Source of the DNA: Corythucha ciliata
Taxonomy: Eukaryota > Arthropoda > Insecta > Hemiptera > Tingidae
DNA: 64,000 bases
Direction of reading: 5' to 3'
NCBI GenBank assembly: GCA_038030265.1
Contig: CM075943.1
Span: 24,552,001 to 24,616,000, forward strand
Shown here: piece after piece, positions 58,650 to 64,000 of the stretch
How the letters are laid out: every line of letters starts with the position of its first letter
Numbering within the stretch: position 1 is the stretch's first letter
Made by a program: the position numbers and the translations under genes
Notes under the pieces: generated by a model
The model's database searches: none
Told to the model about the DNA's origin: nothing
Seen by the model: the letters and a program-made list of their open reading frames with translations, nothing else

Positions 58650-60745
58650 CTCAAATCTCGTGGTAATGGGGGGACTTAGCTCATCCTAGACACTTTACCG
58701 ATCAATACTAGGAAATCCTAAGCTCATGGTTGTGGACTGTATCAAAGCAAAAAACGTGGAAATAAAAGTGGTAGTCACCTGTTGGGTGAAAGGTGCTCAA
58801 GTCGAGCCCCTGTGCTTGCGGCTCACTATTTGTCGACAAAACTTAGTTTGAAACGAACTCGAAAATGATCGTTTCTACATCACTCTGACACATTTCCAGT
58901 TGTTTCTATCTGTCCTAGACGCTTTAAATTGGCGTCGGTGATGTCGAAACGATATCGTATCGCTCTAGCATGTTCGCCACCTTAGGGAAACAACGGTAAG
59001 GAGAGGCTCATCTGAGTTGTCAGATTGGACTGTAAACCGCGTTCCAGCCTATTCGTGGTGGACAGTCTAGCTTTGATGCTCAGACTCGATGAGTCACACT
59101 GATGGACACCTGAGATAAGAATTAAGAATAATCTCGCATCACACCTCTGGAAACCCAATACTTAGCGATAAAGTCGGTCTGTCCGGCCATGAGCTAACGT
59201 GCCGGTCACTCTTGATGTTTGGGTGGGGTGGGGGCAGTTTTGTGGATAAAAAAAGGGAAGGATTTCATTTGGAAAACTGCCTTTTAAGTACCTAGTAGGT
59301 AATTCCGCAATCGTATCAACCGTTTTCGACGCAATAATCTGGTCTTGAGGCAAGTCTAGAGATGCCCAAGAGACCCGGAGGTCCCCTAAAATTTGTATTG
59401 AAGTTTTTGGGAAACAAACTTTTTCTGTTGTAGGGCTGAAATTACTCATTTTCGTCCCGAAAATGAGAGTGGTTAAATTATCGAGTTAATTGAGATGAAC
59501 ATTATTCTTGGCCTAGTAGTCGATTTGTAACTGAGAAGTAAGATTTTGGGCTTTACCCTTAATTGCTCGTTCAAAAATTCCATTACGTGGGTTGAACTCC
59601 TTCGAAGTTGAAATTTATCTAATTCAAGAACCAATTATTTAGCCATTATCTCCCTGAAAACCCCAATTCCTCCGGTTTGTCTCCTTCAATTCAATAAACA
59701 ACAATATCGCAAATCTTCGTCGAAAAAGTCAGAAAACTCAATCTCGCAGGTATCGCTCCCTAAGAAATGGTCAACGTCACGCGTTTATGCTCAATCAAGG
59801 CGAGAACATAAACTGAATTTCCTAGAATTTGATGTCATGATCATTAGTAACTTGTCAAACTGTAGACGGTTGTGGATAGGTGCGTGAAGGTGACACTCGG
59901 GGGCCAATAAGGGGGTAACGCACAAGGTCAGGGACTCTGGGACAGTCAAACTTGTCTTTTTGTTAGGCCTGAACTCCAGATTTACATACTTAAATAAATG
60001 AAAAGAAATTGATATCTTCCGGAAGACGAAGAAAGGGCATAGCTCGTCAACACGATTCGAGTTTCAAGAAAAAATGGGCTCCTCGGCCCCCACGGATGTC
60101 ATATTGCAAGCCTAAGCTAAAAGAATCCCGATGTGGGTGAATATACCAAGTTTTTGCACCAAGCAATTCAGTTTCTTTGAAAACCACTCAATTTTACAGG
60201 TCGATGCCCAAAACATCAGTTTTTAGGCGGCAAAAATAGTTTTTTTAAGCGTAGCGATTAAAGTGTTGGGGGGGGGGGGTTGACTGCTCGTGTCACCCTT
60301 TCCAGAGTACATTTTCCTTTATTTATGCCTTGTCCTCTATTCAAAACATATATCCCGTTTTAAGATTTTTGGGCTCTATGCGAGTTCTCAAGCAGAGTGT
60401 CTGGAACTCTGCACCGAGTGGTAGGCTGAAACACAAGTTTCAAATACAAATTTAATTTACTTGGCTTGCATTGGGAGTAACAAAATACATATAATGGTAC
60501 ATCTATGGCGGTTTTTCCATTCGAATATACATTTGCACCGGTGCAACCTTGCAAGCCATTCAGTGCAACCTGCACTGAAATGTTAGTTCGAACGGAATTC
60601 GCAATTCATTTTATCACATTATTATCGTAATAAGATTACATTTTTTTTACTTATTGTTAGATATGTAAGAAACCAAACGAAGCACTTCAAAATTTATCAT
60701 AATGGGATATCTGCACAAAATTTTGGGCTCCTTTTACACAATTAA
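58650..60745. other. Intergenic between AP-2 sigma and ELMO
   Basis: No gene supported. 59540-59760 holds loosely periodic type A-like words (CATTACGTGGGTTGAACTCC). G-run near 60261-60271. Open frames are short. Confidence 0.4.
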
Positions 60746-60934
60746 GGGTGTGTTTATCAATGCACTTATTCTTCTACCCACCCTAAGAGAGGGTTTATTA
60801 ATCACTGGATACCACAAGACATTGCGAATAGCTATTTATCGAATAATATCACATTACTGTTTACAAAAAAGCCCGTAGCAACCAGACTTATCCCAGCTTT
60901 GTCTGTAGAATAAGTGCATTGATAAACGCACCCC
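60746..60934. mobile_element. MITE (GGGTGTGTTTATCAATGCAC ends)
   Basis: GGGTGTGTTTATCAATGCACTTATTCT at the left is mirrored by AGAATAAGTGCATTGATAAACGCACCCC at the right; 189 bp, non-coding. Confidence 0.8.
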
Positions 60935-60937
60935 AGT

Positions 60938-61065
60938 AGCGTTTTCTATTCAATGCAATACGCGTGTGAGGTCTGCAGTTTTCCACCAGCCCTTTCTGAA
61001 TTGTAACATACGTTTATGGAAGAACAGGGCTCTATACTTGTGTGGTGCGTTGAATGGAAAACGCT
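60938..61065. mobile_element. MITE with AGCGTTTTCTATTCAA ends
   Basis: Starts AGCGTTTTCTATTCAATGCA and ends GCGTTGAATGGAAAACGCT. It is the same family as 17893-18021 and sits 3 bp from the preceding MITE. Confidence 0.8.
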
Positions 61066-61176
61066 GTAAGTTTTTCGATCATTTGCGATCAGACTGAACA
61101 TATTTTTGAACAAAAAACTGACCTACTCGTGCAAAAAGGGCCTTATACCAGAAATGCTCTCATTTTCTTGTGTCGA

Positions 61177-61398
61177 GACCAACGATATAAATGTATAAAA
61201 GAACTGGATTGCTCATCACTGCTGATAAAGTGGGGCCATCAGAAGGTGGATAAGAGGGATGGGGTTTCAAAATAAGGACCTAGTTGCCATAACTACACAG
61301 AAAGGTGTGAAATTGGTCGCTATTTTATCAGGGGACGGCGCACCCCCTCCACACCCTCCAGCCATCTGTGAGCAATCCAGGTTTATATATCGTTGGTC
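61177..61398. mobile_element. MITE, second copy of the 14301-14518 family
   Basis: GACCAACGATATA...GGATTGCTCA at the left, GTGAGCAATCCAG...ATATATCGTTGGTC at the right. Inner sequence is only partly alike, as expected of an old copy. Confidence 0.7.
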
Positions 61399-61593
61399 GA
61401 GACTTGAAAAATTAATTATTAATACGCAAGGATTTCAACATCTGAAATTAAGGTTCGAATTTCGTAACTCAAGCCTTGATTACTTTTTGTCTTTAACTTC
61501 TGAGTTAACAGTAACCCCGGACCTTAACTTCTCGATAGTTAAATTCACCATTAGTGACTAGATTCCAAGTTTGGCATGAGGCTGGTGACAGAA

Positions 61594-64000
61594 TTATTTG
61601 ATTTCACAACAGAAGTCATAATTGGGTGGGTCGTCTGGAATGGGTGGAGGGTCTTGAGGAATGTCTATGCCTTCGGCGTCCAGCAGACGAAGTTTAATGT
61701 CCATGGAGAGAAGCGTTTCTAGATCGTTTTCTGTATCTTTGCTAGTCATTTTATTTCCTGAAATGATAATAAATTGTTGTTTGAACGATTTTCAAAGCGG
61801 ATGGCTGTCAGTCAGGGGGAGCGGGCCCTTACCAAGAAGAGCGTTAATGCCGTCAGTCCAATAATTGAAAATTTGCTCGTCGGGAGCAACAAAATCCAAG
61901 GAAGTCACTTCAACAGAATCAAGTGTCAGGGAAAACGCGAGGTGATGCGTTGTTTTCCTCCCCCTGAAATTATTAGGGACGATGACAAATACGGTAATAG
62001 GTTTAAGTTTTATTTGACGTAAACCTTGAATCTTTCATGTGTGGACAGTCTTTCCCAGTGACGAGAGCCTTGATATCAATGACAGCCAGCTTGTTGGGGA
62101 GTATTTCCACGGTTGGCACGTTTTTCTCGTCACAGTCCCCGTAATGGAAGACTTTATGACTCGGCGACAGTCGCACGTACCAGAATTTGTCCTTAATCCT
62201 CTGAAACAGGAAACCCCACGGTGGTCTCGGGCTCTGTGATTTCTATGTTCTCAATACAAACCTGTCCTCTTTGGGAATATTTCGTGAAACGAGTGCCTTC
62301 GACCAAAAATGCCAGCCTTTGTTTTCGAATCAATTCCATTATGTCGGGAGTGATCATCTCCTTCAGTTGAACAATGGGACGAGCGTGTGACTCCCACTCT
62401 TCCCTCGAGCTTCTTTCCTGTTGCCAAATATTGGTGATCTCGTTGTAGGTGAGCAGTAACAGTCGAGAGCGGAATTTATCGAAAGCTTTAGATTCCGCGC
62501 TCAAGGCTCTGGTTATTTGTTCACGGACTACGCTGAACACCTGAAATACCAAATTTGAATGAGCAATGAAGAGGTCGTGAAGCGGGAGGCTTTACCTTCA
62601 CAAAATCTTCAACTGTGGCTCTCATTTCTTTCCAAGTTTTATTCAATAGGACGATGCAAATACAGAAAAATTCCTCGAAGGGACGATCGTGAGTGAAAAA
62701 CATGGGGTAGAAAGTGATTCCCTGTTCGTTAGGAGTTTCTCCGATGTGCAACAACTGACACAGGAGTCTAACGAGCTCTACGCTCGTTCTTCCAAAGGGG
62801 CATTCATGTTCGTCAGCTCGACATGAATTTTCTAGAACGACCTAAAAAAAACGAGGTTGAGCCAGGATAGTAATACGAAACTATTCGTCGTACTTTGGTG
62901 TAGTTTTCTGTTTGAGTTCTAGCGAAATAGACCATACAGTCTAGAGCTAACATTCCCGGGGGAGTTTCAGTGAAGTCCAAAGCGGGGTTTATGTCTGATT
63001 TGAAGCCTAGTTTTTTGTAGTCTTTAGCGAAGACGCCCAGCTGCCGTCTGGCAGACGAGTCATTCGCCAGAGAGCCTTCCGTGTCAAACGCTATTTTCCT
63101 CAGTTCCTTGATTTTATCGTGGGCGTCTTGATCCTGTCCAAAGAAAAAAAATTGGAAATTCGAAGCAAATTTCTCAGACTATCTGTTACTTGTGAATCCA
63201 TTTTCGTGTTCATACGAGGCTCCAAAAGACCCAGTAAGTACGTTTGGTACACGTATAGCTGGTGAGCCATTTCCGCTCCAACCTGTAGGAAAAGGGGGCA
63301 TCATTTTAGGGCGGATTCGTTTTGAAATAAAGTAAAAAATAGTGCATTTTTTGAATTAAATGCACTAAAACTTACGGAAACAGATTTTTGGATGATATGG
63401 TTAAGGATAGCGCTTTTCATTTGTTTTGAGCAAAGTTTAACTGCCAGTATCTTTCTCCTTCCAGCGTCGGATTTTGCCAGAAAAGCGTTGATCAAAGCCA
63501 AAGTGTTTTGCTGAATAACGGGATTTTCAGTCTGTATATGGGCCTCCAAATTTTGAAAATTGATTTCCTTTTCGAGTTGAGCGAATTTACTCGAACTATT
63601 GACGAGAATGTTTTCCAGGATTGACAGTGACGCTTGAATGACTCGACCGTCCTGTTGAGACGGTGACGCATTAACGTAGCCAGCCACCGTGCTTATAAAT
63701 TGTCCTTCGAGAATTTCCCACGAAACAATACCGTGGTCCATGAGCTCGACGAATGACTTGAGCAAATAGGCCAGCATGACGCTTTTCCATTTCCCTTGTC
63801 CGATGAGGTTTATAATCAAAGACAGGCCTTGTTTGTTGATGAACTCAAGGGCGAACGTTAAATCCGTGCTTAGTGCAGCGAGCTTTTCCAAAGACTCGAC
63901 TTTATCGTCGGGAGACCCAGAATTCAATACTACAAGAATGTCATTGACCGTTTTAAGGGGTGAGAATGTTAGGCGAAGAACGGAGCCGTTTTTCACTTCG
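61594..64000 (-). CDS. ELMO: ELMO / CED-12 engulfment and cell motility protein, partial
   Basis: Scaffold that binds DOCK1/Myoblast city-type GEFs to activate Rac in engulfment and migration. Exons in the window, read downwards: 63376-64000 (continues past the edge), 63190-63282, 62894-63133, 62596-62841, 62262-62540, 62025-62200, 61833-61963, 61594-61757; phases agree throughout. The first has KNGSVLRL and [13 protein letters not shown] in the N-terminal helical repeats. Next is the ELMO domain ([55 protein letters not shown]). The split PH domain follows ([42 protein letters not shown]). Last is a proline-rich tail ([16 protein letters not shown]) for the DOCK SH3 domain. Roughly the first 70-110 residues lie outside the window. 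The codon at 63994-63996 is GTG, an internal valine and not a start. Confidence 0.95.

Noticed and set aside
63994..63996. Apparent start codon of the ELMO fragment
   Set aside because: The codon is GTG and aligns with internal ELMO sequence (KNGS...LRL), so the exon continues past the window edge.

Overview
This is an AT-rich, repeat-rich window of animal nuclear DNA, most likely from an arthropod. The diagnostic gene is a CYP307-type cytochrome P450 (spook/spookier class, a Halloween gene of ecdysteroid synthesis) at 9831-11471. Genes have short GT-AG introns and no operon-like spacing. I cannot place the lineage more precisely from sequence alone.

Host genes cover only part of the window. 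From left to right they are: the three-exon CYP307 gene (+); an unrecognised six-exon gene (-, 46294-47529); a ten-exon copper monooxygenase of the DBH/MOXD1 family (-, 48343-53176); an intronless, almost perfectly conserved AP-2 sigma subunit (+, 58014-58442); and the C-terminal part of an ELMO/CED-12 gene (-, 61594 to beyond the right edge). These genes have unrelated jobs: steroid hormone synthesis, secretory-pathway hydroxylation, clathrin adaptor function, and Rac activation with DOCK.

The rest is mostly transposon-derived. At 15.7-16.4 kb lies a broken ZMYM1-like hAT transposase. From 12.8 to 24.1 kb there are foldback elements and MITEs, plus a 3.4 kb inverted duplication with two near-identical 1.27 kb arms. 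From 24.2 to 38.2 kb three non-autonomous hAT elements (terminal inverted repeats near CAGGGGCGTAGCCAG; two have perfect 8-bp target-site duplications) are packed with diverged 29-40 bp tandem repeats. One of them was split by a 2800-bp Ginger/KRBA2-like integrase transposon, which has intact TGT...ACA ends, a CATA duplication and a frameshifted coding region. A decayed Jockey-like LINE lies at 42.2-44.2 kb, with a 154-bp tandem triplication beyond it. A GC-rich, hairpin-rich block of unknown origin lies at 54.6-55.5 kb. The region 0-9.7 kb shows no gene that I can support.

The points most worth a second look are the Ginger element with its palindrome-rich ends, the array-bearing hAT family, the large palindrome, the MOXD1-like enzyme whose CuM methionine position reads isoleucine, the unrecognised six-exon gene, and the GC-rich hairpin block.
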